Assembly (NCBI GenBank): GCA_023436825.1
Contig: JAEZHS010000586.1
Span: forward strand, 1-10,178
Origin: Pseudomonadota bacterium
GTDB taxonomy: Bacteria > Pseudomonadota > Alphaproteobacteria > Reyranellales > Reyranellaceae
DNA: 10,178 nucleotides
Direction: 5' to 3'
Under the pieces are notes generated by a model. It was not told the origin of the DNA and searched no databases. It worked only from the letters and a program-made list of their open reading frames with translations. The stretch's first letter is position 1. The number at the start of each line of letters is the position of its first letter. Below are positions 1 through 6,468 of this stretch, piece by piece. The translations under genes and the position numbers were made by a program.

Positions 1-730
1 GGATGATCATGCCCAGCACCTCATCCTTGGTCACCGCGCGCGTGGGCGCCGTGCCGACGAGCCTGCCGTTCTTCATCACGGCGACGCGGTCCGAAAGGTC
101 GAACACGTCGTGGATGTCATGGCTGATGAGGAAGATGCCGATCCCCTCCTTCTTGAGCTGTACGATCAGATCGGCGACCTGCCGGGTCTCCTGCGGACCC
201 AGCGCCGCCGTCGGCTCGTCCATGATCAGGACGCGGGCGTTGAAGTGGATCGCCCGCGCGATGGCGACCGCCTGGCGCTGCCCGCCCGACAGCGCCCGCA
301 CCGGCTCCTTGAACTTGGCGAAGTGCGGATTGAGGCGCGCCATCACCTTGCGCGTCTCGACCTCCATGGCGACGTCGTCGAGCGTGCCCCAGCCGCTCCT
401 GAGCTCGCGCCCCAGGAACAGGTTGGCCGCCGCGTCGAGATTCTCGGCCAGCGCCAGGGTCTGGTAGATCGTTTCGATGCCGTAGCGCCGGGCGTCGCGC
501 GGGCTGTGGATGGCGGACGGCCGGCCGTCGATCCGGATCTCGCCGGCATCGGGCCGGTAGGCGCCCGACAGCATCTTGATCAGCGTCGACTTGCCTGCGC
601 CGTTGTGGCCGAGCAGGCCCACGACCTCGCCGCCCTGCAGATCGAGCGACACGTCGTCGACGGCGCGTACGCCGCCGAAGCTGATGCTCATGCCGCGCAT
701 CTCGACCAAGGGAGGCCGGGCGTCGCTCAT
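1..730 (-). CDS. Sugar ABC transporter ATP-binding protein (XylG/FrcA-like), 3' end outside window
   Basis: This is the ATPase of a carbohydrate-uptake ABC transporter; it binds the cytoplasmic face of the permease encoded just upstream and powers import. 243 residues are visible before the left edge. Walker A is GHNGAGKST (41-49), the Q-loop glutamine is Q90, the signature LSGGQ is 147-151, Walker B is VLIMDE (167-172) and the switch histidine is H204, so the nucleotide-binding domain is intact. The ATG at 730 overlaps the permease TGA by 4 bp (ATGA), and GGGGAG stands 6 nt upstream, which fixes the start and implies translational coupling. Walker A beginning GHN and the stretch [11 protein letters not shown] (89-99) resemble single-domain FrcA-type ATPases of about 260 residues more than E. 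coli XylG, which has two ABC domains and about 510 residues. Because the end is missing, a second domain cannot be excluded. Xylose as substrate is inferred from the neighbouring binding protein. Confidence 0.93.
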   Translation of the reverse strand, partial: MSDARPPLVEMRGMSISFGGVRAVDDVSLDLQGGEVVGLLGHNGAGKSTLIKMLSGAYRPDAGEIRIDGRPSAIHSPRDARRYGIETIYQTLALAENLDAAANLFLGRELRSGWGTLDDVAMEVETRKVMARLNPHFAKFKEPVRALSGGQRQAVAIARAIHFNARVLIMDEPTAALGPQETRQVADLIVQLKKEGIGIFLISHDIHDVFDLSDRVAVMKNGRLVGTAPTRAVTKDEVLGMII

Positions 731-2052
731 CCCGCGCTCCCCTTCAAGGTGCGCGAGCGGTAGAGCCGGTCGAGCCACACGGCCACGACCAGCACGACGC
801 CGACGACGATATTCTGCAACGGCGTGTCGAGGCCCATCAGCACCATGCCCGACTGCAGGCTCTGCATGACCAGCGCGCCCAGCATGGCGCCGGCGACGGT
901 GCCCAGCCCGCCGCCCAGCGAGGTGCCGCCGATCACGGCCGCGGCGATGACGTAGAGCTCGTCGAGCGTGCCTTGCGCGTTGGTCGCGGCGTTCAGGCGC
1001 GCGGTCGATATGGCGGCCGCGACGGCGCACAACATGCCCATCAGCACGAACACCAGTACGGTGACGCGGCGGGTATCGACGCCCGAGAGCTCGGTCGCTT
1101 CCGGATTGCCGCCGAGCGCGAACACGTAGCGGCCGAAGCGTGTGCGCTGGGCCAAGAAGGTGACGACGACACCGACGCCGACCGCAATCAACACCGGCAG
1201 CGCGATCCCGTGCGCGATCGAGAGCCCCTGCGGTGGCACGACAAGTCCGCGCTCGGCGGCAATCCGCTCGGCCACGCGCGGCGGCAGGTCGTAGCTGTTG
1301 ACCACCAGCACGACAGCCAGTACCGCGAGGCAGGCAAGCCCCGCGACCGTCACCTCCGCCCAGACCGGCCGCAACGCGAAGCCGACCTGCCGGCGTCGCC
1401 GGCGCGCGTGGAGCGTGCGCCAGATGATGGCGGCGAAGGCCAGCAACGCCACGATCCAGGTCCAGCCTGCGCCGATCGCCCCCTCGATGCCGCCGCCCAT
1501 GCGCCGGAATGCATCGTCCATCGGCGCCACGGTACGGCCCGACGTCACCCACCAGGCGCAGCCCCGCCACACCAGCAGGCCGCCCAGGGTCACGATGAAG
1601 GCCGGCACGCCGAGATAGGCGACGATGGCGCCGTGCAGCAGCCCGATGGCGGCACCGACAGCGAGGCCCACTGCGAGCGCGATGAGCCAGATGAGCGGAT
1701 GATCGAAGCCCAGGTACTTCGGCAGAAACTCGGCCTGCGTCACCCCCATGATCAAGCCGACGAAGCCCAGGATGGAGCCGACTGACAGGTCGATGTGGCG
1801 CGCCACGATCACCAGCACCATGCCGGATGCCATGACGGCGACCGACGCGGTCTGCACGGAGAGGTTCCACAGGTTGCGCGGCGTCAGGAAAGCGCCATCC
1901 GACAGGATGTCGACGCCGATCCAGATCAGCGCCAGCGCCCCCAGCATTCCGACCAGCCGCGCGTCGATCTCGGTAGCGCGAAACAGATTGGCGAAGGCGC
2001 GGCGCTGGGGCGCAGCCTTGTCTTCCGACATAGCCGACAGCGATGAATCCAC
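727..2052 (-). CDS. xylH: D-xylose-type ABC transporter permease XylH
   Basis: This is the inner-membrane channel subunit of a pentose importer of the BPD_transp_2 family. Counting from the internal ATG at 2031 (434 residues), several hydrophobic helices are present. The family motif RHIDLSVGS is at 78-86, the loop [11 protein letters not shown] that contacts the ATPase is at 307-317, and [16 protein letters not shown] is at 360-375; these match XylH closely. Residues 207-222 form a very basic cytoplasmic loop (HARRRRRQ). The start is uncertain. ATG 2031 has no Shine-Dalgarno sequence. GTG 2052 has GGAG 7 nt upstream and is used here, giving 441 residues. ATG 2148 has GAGAGG nearby and would add 32 more residues that do not look family-like. 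All three are in frame. The stop overlaps the ATPase start. The gene is separated from xylF by a long regulatory gap, so it may also have its own promoter. Confidence 0.92.
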   Translation of the reverse strand: MDSSLSAMSEDKAAPQRRAFANLFRATEIDARLVGMLGALALIWIGVDILSDGAFLTPRNLWNLSVQTASVAVMASGMVLVIVARHIDLSVGSILGFVGLIMGVTQAEFLPKYLGFDHPLIWLIALAVGLAVGAAIGLLHGAIVAYLGVPAFIVTLGGLLVWRGCAWWVTSGRTVAPMDDAFRRMGGGIEGAIGAGWTWIVALLAFAAIIWRTLHARRRRRQVGFALRPVWAEVTVAGLACLAVLAVVLVVNSYDLPPRVAERIAAERGLVVPPQGLSIAHGIALPVLIAVGVGVVVTFLAQRTRFGRYVFALGGNPEATELSGVDTRRVTVLVFVLMGMLCAVAAAISTARLNAATNAQGTLDELYVIAAAVIGGTSLGGGLGTVAGAMLGALVMQSLQSGMVLMGLDTPLQNIVVGVVLVVAVWLDRLYRSRTLKGSAG

Positions 2053-2188
2053 CCGAAGTCTCCGCAACTCAGTTCCCGTCCTGGGGCATGCACTGCAGTC
2101 GTCAGTTCGCGAGGTTTCCGAAAGAGAGGCCTTGTGGACGAAGAACATCGACACCTCTCGGTTGGTCGGCACCGAATTACGACGAATT

Positions 2189-2265
2189 AAGACAGCCGGC
2201 CCGGAACGCCTTAAACCATTGAATCTCAACGCATTTCGATTTTCGTCATTTCCGCCGGCTGTTTT
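2189..2265 (-). repeat. 12-bp inverted repeat in the xylH leader
   Basis: AAGACAGCCGGC (2189-2200) and GCCGGCTGTTTT (2254-2265) pair at 11 of 12 positions across a 53-bp AT-rich loop. In the minus-strand transcript this would give a GC-rich stem upstream of every candidate xylH start. It could be an attenuator-like stem, an RNA-processing site or chance. The long loop makes a simple intrinsic terminator unlikely. Confidence 0.4.
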
Positions 2266-2342
2266 GCACCGCGTCTTTCCAGTTCCTTCCAAATGCTTCC
2301 CATCACCCACTACCGCTGCACCAATCGAACTAAAGTCATGCG

Positions 2343-2359
2343 TAACTATACTATAGTTA
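2343..2359. promoter_or_regulatory. Perfect 8+1+8 inverted repeat, likely operator
   Basis: TAACTATA, a central C, then TATAGTTA form a perfect dyad that overlaps the candidate -10 box of xylH. A 17-bp AT-rich dyad in GC-rich DNA at a promoter is the usual form of a dimeric repressor site (GntR- or LacI-type proteins often control sugar importers). The cognate regulator is not in the window, so its family is unknown. Confidence 0.5.
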
Positions 2360-2384
2360 TACAACGCTGAGCGGCAGCAGGCAA
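2356..2384 (-). promoter_or_regulatory. Candidate sigma-70-type promoter for xylH
   Basis: On the minus strand, TTGCCT (2384-2379) is followed by exactly 17 bp and then TATAAC (2361-2356). The matches to the consensus are 4/6 and 5/6. Transcription would start near 2349, giving a leader of about 300 nt before the GTG/ATG starts of xylH. The -10 box lies inside a perfect inverted repeat, which supports a regulated promoter. This is prediction only. Confidence 0.5.
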
Positions 2385-2409
2385 GATGCTTGAGGGGACC
2401 AGTCCCAGT

Positions 2410-3462
2410 TCAGCCGCAGACCTTAGTGCTTCCCGGCTTCGCGCCGCGACAGACCACGTCCTTCGGCACCCAGCCGGCCTGGATGACGACGTCGAGGTTG
2501 TCCTTGGTGATGGGCACCGGCGTCAGCAGGATCGAGGTCATCGGCACCTTTCGCGGGCCGTCGGCCCACGACTTGGTGCCCTGCAGCGCGCCGAGCTTGG
2601 TGCCCTTGGCGAGTGTCATCGCCTGCTCGCCCGCGGTGCGGCCGAGCAGACGCGCATCCTTCCACACACTTACGGTCTGCGTGCCGAGGGCGACGCGGTT
2701 CAACGCCGCGTGATCGCCGTCCTGGCCCGAGACGGGCACCGATCCGGCCATGCCCTGCGCCGCCAGCGCCGCGACGGCGCCGCCCGCCGTGCCATCGTTC
2801 GACGCCACGACCGCGTCGACCTTGTTGCGGTTGGCGGTCAGGAACTGTTCCATGTTGCGCTGCGCGTTGGCCGGCAGCCAGCCGTCGGTGTAGGCCTCGC
2901 CGACCTTCTTGACCTTGCCGGACTTGATCGCGTCGCCCAGCACCTCCATCTGGCCGGAGAACAGGAAGTCGGCGTTGGGATCGGCCGACGAGCCCTTGAT
3001 GAAGACGTAGTTCCCATCGGGCTTCACCTTGAACACCTCGCGCGCCTGGATGCGACCGACTTCCTTGTTGTCGAAGGTGATGTAGAGCACGTCCTTCATC
3101 TCGATCAGGCGGTCGTAGCCGATCACCGGGATGCCCTCGTTCAGCGCCTTCTCGATCGCCGGACGGATGGCGTTGGCGTCCTGCGCCAGCACGATCAACG
3201 CCTTGGCGCCGCGCGCGATCAATGCCTCGATGTCGGTGACCTGCTTGGCCGCCGAGCTTTGTGCATCGGCCGAGACGTAGGTGCCGCCGCCAGCCGCGAT
3301 CGCCGCCTTGATCGCCGCCTCGTCGGTCTTCCACCGCTCTTCCTGGAAGTTCGACCAGCTCACGCCGATCATCTGCGCTCGAACCGGAGTGGGCGCGCTT
3401 GCGGCTGCAATGCCGGCCAGGACAGCGGCGCCGATCAGCGCGGCAAAGGACGTGCGTGCCAT
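2410..3462 (-). CDS. xylF: D-xylose-binding periplasmic protein XylF
   Basis: This is the periplasmic substrate-binding protein that captures D-xylose (or a close pentose) and delivers it to XylH. It has 350 residues including a signal peptide, with a hydrophobic core at about 7-22 and likely cleavage after VRA at 29. The mature part is a type I periplasmic-binding fold of the XylF group. Family stretches are YDRLI (116-120), ITFDNKEVG (128-136), DGWLPANA (193-200), [16 protein letters not shown] (214-229), SGQDGD (245-250) and GTQT (260-263), closely following E. coli XylF. Two cysteines near the C-terminus (C338, C349) could form a disulfide after export. The ATG at 3462 is well supported: AGGAGG lies 4 nt upstream and a strong promoter lies about 50 bp further up. 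Substrate assignment is by family resemblance; no xylose isomerase or kinase gene is in view to confirm it. Confidence 0.93.
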   Translation of the reverse strand: MARTSFAALIGAAVLAGIAAASAPTPVRAQMIGVSWSNFQEERWKTDEAAIKAAIAAGGGTYVSADAQSSAAKQVTDIEALIARGAKALIVLAQDANAIRPAIEKALNEGIPVIGYDRLIEMKDVLYITFDNKEVGRIQAREVFKVKPDGNYVFIKGSSADPNADFLFSGQMEVLGDAIKSGKVKKVGEAYTDGWLPANAQRNMEQFLTANRNKVDAVVASNDGTAGGAVAALAAQGMAGSVPVSGQDGDHAALNRVALGTQTVSVWKDARLLGRTAGEQAMTLAKGTKLGALQGTKSWADGPRKVPMTSILLTPVPITKDNLDVVIQAGWVPKDVVCRGAKPGSTKVCG

Positions 3463-3466
3463 GTTT

Positions 3467-3472
3467 CCTCCT
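3467..3472 (-). promoter_or_regulatory. Strong ribosome binding site of xylF
   Basis: AGGAGG reads on the minus strand 4 nt before the ATG at 3462. It is the best Shine-Dalgarno match in the window, and it fits the high expression usual for periplasmic binding proteins relative to their permeases. Confidence 0.8.
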
Positions 3473-3514
3473 GTTGGTACTTGGCCGCGCGATTGGATGA
3501 TGCGGCTACGTCAA

Positions 3515-3544
3515 ATTATGATGTGCGCACCTCAGCGCCGTCAA
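3515..3544 (-). promoter_or_regulatory. Sigma-70-type promoter of xylF
   Basis: On the minus strand TTGACG (3544-3539) and CATAAT (3520-3515) are spaced 18 bp apart, each 5/6 to consensus. Transcription would start near 3508, giving a 5' leader of about 45 nt ending in the strong ribosome binding site. The spacer contains the 8-bp palindrome GTGCGCAC (3523-3530), a possible but short operator. It lies just downstream of the exporter stop, so the importer is an independent transcription unit. Confidence 0.65.
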
Positions 3545-3566
3545 CAGAGTCAGGCGAGAGGTTAGG

Positions 3567-5066
3567 CTAACGAACCAGCATCTGCCGACGCATGAGCAGC
3601 AGCAGCGGGATCACCAGCAGGCTGCAGATCGTCATGGCGCGGAAGTCGTTGAGGTAGCCGATCATCGCCGCCTGCCGGTTGATCTCGGCATCCCATACCG
3701 CGAGCATCTGCGAATCCGGTCCCGGCATGACGCGACCGAACGGCCAGCCGGCGCTGTAGGGCGTGAGCTGGCCAACCAGCTCGGCTCGGTTCTCCTGGGT
3801 ATTGCGGGCCAGCAGCGACACCAGCAGGGCGATGCCGACCGAGGCGCCGAGGTTGCGCATCAGCGCGTTGATCGCCGCTCCCTCGGTGCGCAGCCGCGGC
3901 GGCAGGGTGGCGAAGGTGAGCGTGGTGAGCGGCGGGAAGACGAGGCCAAGCGCAAAGCCCAGCAACACGCCGTTCCAGATGATCTGGCTCTCGCTGACCT
4001 CGAGCGTGAAGGTCGTCATCTCCCACAGCGACAGCGCACACAGACCGAAGCCCAGCGCGATCATGATGCGGGCGTCGAAGCGGCCGATGAGGCGCGCCAC
4101 CAGCATCATCGACATCATCATGCCGCCGCCGCGCGGCGCCAGCACGATGCCGGTGGTGAATACCGGATAGCCTTTGAGCTGCTGCAGGAAGGGCGGCATC
4201 AGCGTCGCCGTCACGATCAGCACCAGGCCGGTGATGGCCGTCAGGATCAGCCCGACACAGAGGTTGCGGTCGCGGAACAGGTCGCGCGACAGGAACGGAT
4301 GATGATCGGTCATCATGTGGATCAGGAACATCGCGAAGGCGACGCCCGCCACCAGGGTCTCGACGATGATCTCGATCGAATCGAACCAGTCGAGTTGCTG
4401 GCCGCGATCGAGCATGAGCTGGAAGCTGCCGATGGCGATGGCCAGGAACACGAATCCCAGCATATCGAAGGGCCGCTTGCGATCCGTCAGGCTGTCACGC
4501 ACCAGCACCAGGATGCCGAAGGTGCACAGAAGGCCGACCGGCAGATTGACGTAGAACACCCAGCGCCAGGTGAACTCGTCGGTCAGCCAGCCGCCCAGCG
4601 ACGGGCCGACGATCGGGCCGATCATGGTTCCCACGCCCCACAGCGCCATCGCCTTGCCCTGTTCCTCGCGCGGGTAGGTGTCCATCATGATGGCCTGCGA
4701 GACCGGGACCAGCGCCGCGCCAAACCCGCCTTGCAGGGCGCGGAACAGCACCAGCTGGTCGAGCGTCTGGGCGGCACCGCACAGCATGGAGACGATGGTG
4801 AAGCCGACCACGCAGGTCGACAGCGTGCGCCGCAGGCCGAAGCGCGTGGCGCAGAAGCCGGCGAACGGCGTCATGATGGCCGAGGCCACGATGTAGGACG
4901 TCACCACCCAGGAGACCTGCTCCTGGGTCGCCGACAGCGAGCCCTGGATCGAAGGCAGCGCCACGTTGGCGATGGTGCCGTCGAGCGCATGCATGATGGT
5001 GGCCATCATCACCGTGATGGTGATCAGGCCGCGCCGGCGCCTCACCGCCGGATCGACCGGCGTCAT
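3567..5066 (-). CDS. EmrB-like DHA2-family MFS multidrug efflux transporter
   Basis: This is an inner-membrane drug:H+ antiporter with 14 predicted helices, the partner of the membrane-fusion protein encoded just upstream. It has 499 residues, close to E. coli EmrB (about 510). The first helix carries LDGTIANVALP (28-38), with the conserved acidic D29 of DHA2 proteins. Motif A-like residues follow helix 2 (GFCATRFGLRR, 70-80), a motif B-like segment is LFRALQGGFGA (107-117), and the antiporter motif C is GPIVGPSLGGWL (150-161). TWRWVFYVNLPVG (166-178) is a DHA2 hallmark. The ATG at 5066 overlaps the stop of the upstream gene (ATGA); there is no clear Shine-Dalgarno sequence, so translation is probably coupled. 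The 105 bp before xylF hold the xylF promoter. Substrates cannot be read from sequence; efflux of drugs, fatty acids or uncouplers is typical of the family. Confidence 0.93.
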   Translation of the reverse strand: MTPVDPAVRRRRGLITITVMMATIMHALDGTIANVALPSIQGSLSATQEQVSWVVTSYIVASAIMTPFAGFCATRFGLRRTLSTCVVGFTIVSMLCGAAQTLDQLVLFRALQGGFGAALVPVSQAIMMDTYPREEQGKAMALWGVGTMIGPIVGPSLGGWLTDEFTWRWVFYVNLPVGLLCTFGILVLVRDSLTDRKRPFDMLGFVFLAIAIGSFQLMLDRGQQLDWFDSIEIIVETLVAGVAFAMFLIHMMTDHHPFLSRDLFRDRNLCVGLILTAITGLVLIVTATLMPPFLQQLKGYPVFTTGIVLAPRGGGMMMSMMLVARLIGRFDARIMIALGFGLCALSLWEMTTFTLEVSESQIIWNGVLLGFALGLVFPPLTTLTFATLPPRLRTEGAAINALMRNLGASVGIALLVSLLARNTQENRAELVGQLTPYSAGWPFGRVMPGPDSQMLAVWDAEINRQAAMIGYLNDFRAMTICSLLVIPLLLLMRRQMLVR

Positions 5067-6274
5067 GGCTTGGCCGAAGCCGTCGCGCTCGACAGCCCGA
5101 CGCTCTTGGCCAACCCGCTGAGCAGGCTGCCGATCGAGCGGCTGTGGCCGGTGTCGATCTCGATCGTCGTGCTCATGCCGACGCGCAGGGGCGGATCGCC
5201 CTCGCGGCAGGCGACGGAGATGCGCACGGGGATGCGCTGCACCACCTTCACCCAGTTGCCCGAGGCGTTCTGCGGCGGCAGCACGGCGAACTCCGCCCCC
5301 GTCGCCTGGGCGATGCTCGCGACCTTGCCCGTGCATTCGGCGTCGGGATAGGTGTCGACCTTGACGATCGCCGTCTGGCCCGGCCGCACCAGGGTGAGCT
5401 CGGTTTCCTTGAAATTGGCCTCGATCCAGAGATCGGTGTCGGCCACCACCACCATCACCGGCACGCCGGCGGTGGCGTAACTGCCGGGCACCGGCCGCTT
5501 GGAGACGATGCCGTCGAGCGGCGATTCGATCGTGGCACGACGGAGCTGCAGCAATGCCTCGTCACGCGCCGCCACCATCTGCTTGACGCGCGGATGATCG
5601 TCGGTGCGGATCTTGGGATCGCCCGCGAGCTGTGCCTCGATGCGTTGCAGATCCTCCTGAGCCGCCGAGATGCGCTGGCGGGCGACGTCGAGCCCCATGC
5701 GCGTCTCCTGCAGCTTCTGCTGCGAGGCGATCTTCTTGTCGGCGAGGTCGGACTGGCGATCGAATTCCTGCTGGGCGTAGTTGAGCTGGCTCTGCGCCGC
5801 CTTGATCTCCTCGCGCTTGGTGCGCCACTGCGCTCGCAAGCCCCTGATGTCGGCCCGCGTCGTCTCGATCTCGGCGTCGATCTTGGCAAGCGCCAGGCGA
5901 TAGGCCTGGTCGTCGAGCTTGAACAGGAGCTGGCCACGTGACACACGCTGATTCTCCTGCACCGGCACCTCGACGATGAGGCCGCTGAGTTCGGGCGCGA
6001 TCTGGGCGCGGTCGCCCTTCACGTAGGCATTGTCGGTCGAGACCCAGCGGCCGGACGACAGCCAGACGAAGAGGCTGACGGCGAGCACGATCGCCGGCAG
6101 CGACCACATGACGGCTCGAGCGACGATACGCCGTTCCATCCGCGGCCGTGTTGGAATGGCCGCAGCCGGTGGCGTCACCGTCCCCACCGGGGACCGGCCG
6201 TCCAGATGTTCGCCGTCTCTCACCGATATATGGTCTGCCGCGCCCTCACTGCGGTCAACTGGCTGCAGTGACAT
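5063..6274 (-). CDS. EmrA-like HlyD-family membrane fusion (periplasmic adaptor) protein
   Basis: This periplasmic adaptor links an EmrB-type inner-membrane exporter to an outer-membrane channel. It has 403 residues. One transmembrane anchor lies at about 55-72, followed by STDNAYV (79-85), then a split lipoyl domain (about 88-120 and 245-280) flanking a helical hairpin rich in K, E, Q and A (about 125-215). The beta-barrel part includes the EmrA signature LPPQNASGNWVKVVQRIPVR (332-351). The last 20 or so residues are Ser/Ala-rich and variable. The start is tentative: ATG 6274 has no Shine-Dalgarno sequence, and the 45 residues before M46 are Pro/Gly-rich and not family-like. Alternatives are GTG codons at V30 and V33 or ATG at 6139. 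It overlaps the exporter gene by 4 bp. No TolC-like gene or TetR/MarR regulator is in the window. Confidence 0.92.
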   Translation of the reverse strand: MSLQPVDRSEGAADHISVRDGEHLDGRSPVGTVTPPAAAIPTRPRMERRIVARAVMWSLPAIVLAVSLFVWLSSGRWVSTDNAYVKGDRAQIAPELSGLIVEVPVQENQRVSRGQLLFKLDDQAYRLALAKIDAEIETTRADIRGLRAQWRTKREEIKAAQSQLNYAQQEFDRQSDLADKKIASQQKLQETRMGLDVARQRISAAQEDLQRIEAQLAGDPKIRTDDHPRVKQMVAARDEALLQLRRATIESPLDGIVSKRPVPGSYATAGVPVMVVVADTDLWIEANFKETELTLVRPGQTAIVKVDTYPDAECTGKVASIAQATGAEFAVLPPQNASGNWVKVVQRIPVRISVACREGDPPLRVGMSTTIEIDTGHSRSIGSLLSGLAKSVGLSSATASAKP

Positions 6275-6458
6275 GGCAGCTAGGTCGGTTGCGCTGGCGA
6301 CGTTCCTTCAGGCGCTCTCATGTTCCTCTCCCCCGCTAGGGGAAAGGCTAGGAGAGGGGGAATCGACGTGCGTCGCCCCCTCTCCCTACCCCTTCCCCAG
6401 CCGGGCCCAGCCGGGGGAGAGAAGTCTGACTCAATGAGGTATCAGGCCCGCTGAGGTA
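6275..6458. other. Intergenic region between emrA-like gene and citramalate synthase
   Basis: These 184 bp have no gene. Most of the stretch is a palindromic element of about 100 bp, and its right end carries one copy of a 17-bp tandem duplication. I see no confident promoter for the emrA-like gene; TTGACC with a poorly spaced ATATAT-like box lies inside the annotated N-terminus instead, which hints that the true start may be further downstream. Confidence 0.6.
6326..6421. repeat. Long imperfect palindrome (REP/MITE-like), possible bidirectional terminator
   Basis: The outer arms CTCTCCCCC (6326-6334) and GGGGGAGAG (6413-6421) are perfect. Inside them, GGGGAA (6339-6344) pairs with TTCCCC (6393-6398), GGAGAGGGGG (6351-6360) pairs perfectly with CCCCCTCTCC (6376-6385), and the tip is CGAC-GTGC-GTCG (6364-6375). 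The right side also carries two near-copies of CAGCCGGG. Such GC-rich palindromes between genes are commonly dispersed repeats in Alphaproteobacteria. In the citramalate synthase transcript it would fold into a strong stem that could stop transcription or protect the 3' end; no U-tract follows. Confidence 0.75.
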
Positions 6459-6468
6459 TCAGGCCCGC
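6435..6468. repeat. Perfect 17-bp tandem duplication at the 3' end of citramalate synthase
   Basis: TGAGGTATCAGGCCCGC occurs at 6435-6451 and again, directly abutting, at 6452-6468 without a mismatch. The second copy contains the last codons and the TGA of the citramalate synthase gene, so the first copy reproduces that stop region downstream. This looks like a recent slippage event with no effect on the protein. Confidence 0.9.

Larger units (their letters stand above)
2053..2409 (-). promoter_or_regulatory. Long xylF-xylH intergenic region / xylH leader
   Basis: This stretch of about 357 bp between two genes of one importer is noticeably more AT-rich than its surroundings in the 2160-2365 part. 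It holds a promoter-like pair, an inverted repeat that looks like an operator, and a 12-bp inverted repeat in the presumed leader; each is listed separately. The reading frame of xylH stays open back to an ATG at 2364, but the translated residues resemble no transporter N-terminus, so I treat the stretch as non-coding. No convincing intrinsic terminator follows xylF. Confidence 0.6.

Noticed and set aside
2149..2364. Extension of the permease to an ATG at 2364
   Set aside because: It would put the candidate promoter and operator inside the coding region, and the added residues do not resemble any transporter N-terminus.
2365..2409. A terminator after xylF
   Set aside because: Only a 4-bp CAAG/CTTG dyad is present, with no U-tract; too weak to call.
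3523..3530. GTGCGCAC as an operator in the xylF promoter
   Set aside because: An 8-bp palindrome of G/C-rich bases is expected often by chance here; noted with the promoter but not called on its own.
2386..3570. A 394-codon open frame on the plus strand opposite xylF
   Set aside because: It is the Arg/His/Leu-rich antisense shadow common in GC-rich DNA; the minus strand carries a clear XylF with signal peptide, promoter and ribosome binding site.
4299..5351. A 350-codon plus-strand open frame opposite the emrA/emrB-like genes
   Set aside because: His/Arg/Asp-rich shadow translation spanning the junction of two well-supported genes.
6435..6468. Start of a CRISPR or longer tandem array
   Set aside because: Only two copies, directly abutting with no spacers.
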